Source: Planctomycetaceae bacterium
GTDB lineage: Bacteria; Planctomycetota; Planctomycetia; Pirellulales; Pirellulaceae
Reading direction: 5' to 3'
Length of the DNA: 6,430 nt
Assembly: GCA_005773145.1 (NCBI GenBank)
Contig: SXHS01000339.1
Location: 1-6,430 of the forward strand
This document shows positions 6,144 to 6,430 of the stretch, piece after piece. The position numbers were made by a program, and so were the translations under genes. The notes below the pieces were generated by a model. It was not told the origin of the DNA, ran no database searches, and worked only from the letters and a program-made list of their open reading frames with translations. Each line of letters opens with the position of its first letter. Position 1 is the stretch's first letter.

Positions 6144-6181
6144 GCTGGTAGCCTGCCACATTGGCCAATGTGGCGGCAGGC
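6142..6181 (+). repeat. Planctomycete-type interspersed repeat with a long palindrome, copy 1
   Basis: AGGCTGGTAGCCT (6142-6154) is a short inverted repeat of the GGCTGG-N-AGCC type. It runs into GCCTG (6151-6155), then the perfect 18-base palindrome CCACATTGGCCAATGTGG (6156-6173), then a three-base bulge and CAGGC (6177-6181), which pairs with the GCCTG. RNA from here could form one long hairpin directly after ffh. It begins within the ffh stop codon and may serve as its 3' end signal. A second unit occurs at 6218-6262. Confidence 0.6.
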
Positions 6182-6217
6182 ATCTTGCCGGCCGATGCCC
6201 CCGTGGTTGTCGTGCCA

Positions 6218-6262
6218 GTGGTATTTATTGGGTATTCACCACAGGCTGGAAGCCTATGCCAC
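6218..6262 (+). repeat. Planctomycete-type interspersed repeat, copy 2
   Basis: GTGGT (6218-6222) pairs with ACCAC (6238-6242). It is followed by AGGCTGGAAGCCT (6243-6255), an inverted repeat around GGA, and by ATGCCACC. The minus strand translates as G-I-G-F-Q-P-V, a peptide typical of spurious ORFs made by a repeat that I recall as frequent in planctomycete intergenic DNA. The relation to copy 1 (6142-6154) is direct: 12 of 13 bases match. Confidence 0.6.
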
Positions 6263-6276
6263 CTGGCGGAAAACCT

Positions 6277-6356
6277 CGAACCATCGGCTGACAGCGGACT
6301 CGACACCGGCGACAAGGCCGGTTTCGCTTAGGCGGGCCGACAGCGGTTGATGGTCG
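6277..6356 (+). other. Nested inverted-repeat structure, possible leader RNA or terminator
   Basis: The outer arms CGAACCATC (6277-6285) and GATGGTCG (6349-6356) pair with one bulged A. Inner bases GGCTG (6286-6290) can pair with CGGTT (6344-6348) using G-U pairs. In the centre, ACCGGC (6305-6310) and GCCGGT (6317-6322) form a perfect six-pair stem around GACAAG, followed by TTCGCTT. A direct repeat GGC(T/C)GACAGCGG lies at 6286-6297 and 6335-6346. The central stem could be a weak terminator after ffh; the whole could be a structured leader of the next gene. Confidence 0.35.
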
Positions 6357-6417
6357 CAGGCGGAGCGTGGGGAGGCCGCGGGGAGCCGTTGCAGGCGTCC
6401 ACCGTCGGCGGGTTACC

Positions 6418-6424
6418 AAAGGAG
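6418..6424 (+). promoter_or_regulatory. Shine-Dalgarno for a gene starting just past the right edge
   Basis: AAAGGAG is followed by six bases to the end of the window, so a start codon at or very near 6431 would be ideally spaced. In many bacteria the gene after ffh is rpsP (ribosomal protein S16), so that is the natural guess. No coding sequence for it is visible here. Confidence 0.45.
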
Positions 6425-6430
6425 CGCCAC

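Larger units (their letters stand above)
6144..6430. other. Non-coding tail downstream of ffh
   Basis: These 287 bases have short open frames on both strands, but none has a family-like product or a credible ribosome-binding site. The content is two repeat units, a nested inverted repeat and a Shine-Dalgarno at the edge. I saw no tRNA, no 4.5S RNA conserved loop and no transposase fragment. Confidence 0.6.

Noticed and set aside
5712..6161. Reverse-strand open frames under the 3' part of ffh
   Set aside because: They are antisense shadows of the strongly conserved Ffh M domain, with no independent support.
6100..6419. Short open frames on both strands in the tail after ffh
   Set aside because: They run through palindromic repeats, have no ribosome-binding sites, and their peptides are repeat-derived.
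6144..6430. 4.5S SRP RNA or a tRNA near ffh
   Set aside because: I looked for the conserved SRP RNA tip and for a T-arm or acceptor pattern and found neither.

Overview
The window is GC-rich bacterial DNA with six complete protein genes and a non-coding tail. The most likely source is a member of the Planctomycetota. Three things point there: two copies of a GGCTGG(A/T)AGCCT-type intergenic repeat, whose reverse strand reads G-I-G-F-Q-P-V and which I recall as common in planctomycete genomes; a split btaA/btaB betaine-lipid gene pair, a lipid class reported in that phylum; and a csrA gene. The phylum assignment is inference, not proof.

Layout: (1) 94-333 (+) csrA, a small post-transcriptional regulator with a strong GGAGGAGG ribosome-binding site. 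(2) 404-1348 (+) an EamA/DMT-type ten-helix membrane transporter. Its 3' end overlaps by 8 bp the 3' end of (3), 1341-2369 (-), a zinc-independent medium-chain dehydrogenase/reductase (quinone-oxidoreductase-like). (4) 2538-3728 (+) btaA and (5) about 3800-4558 (+) btaB. Together these should convert diacylglycerol to the betaine lipid DGTS using S-adenosylmethionine. (6) 4662-6143 (+) ffh, the SRP54 GTPase of co-translational membrane targeting. The last 287 bases hold no convincing gene. They contain two repeat/hairpin units, a nested inverted-repeat structure and, at the very edge, a Shine-Dalgarno sequence (AAAGGAG, 6418-6424) placed for a gene starting just beyond the window.

The genes are not one pathway. 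btaA and btaB form the only clear functional unit: they are co-directional with a short gap and probably one transcript, possibly driven from the 168-bp divergent region shared with the dehydrogenase gene. ffh is housekeeping and probably has its own promoter in the 103-bp gap before it. csrA and the transporter are adjacent and co-directional but separated by a hairpin, so co-transcription is uncertain.

No mobile element, CRISPR array, tRNA or rRNA was recognised. I did not find a clearly new multi-gene system. The points most worth a second look are the planctomycete-type btaAB locus with its unsettled btaB start, the repeat that embeds the ffh stop codon, and the structured leader-like segment at the right edge.
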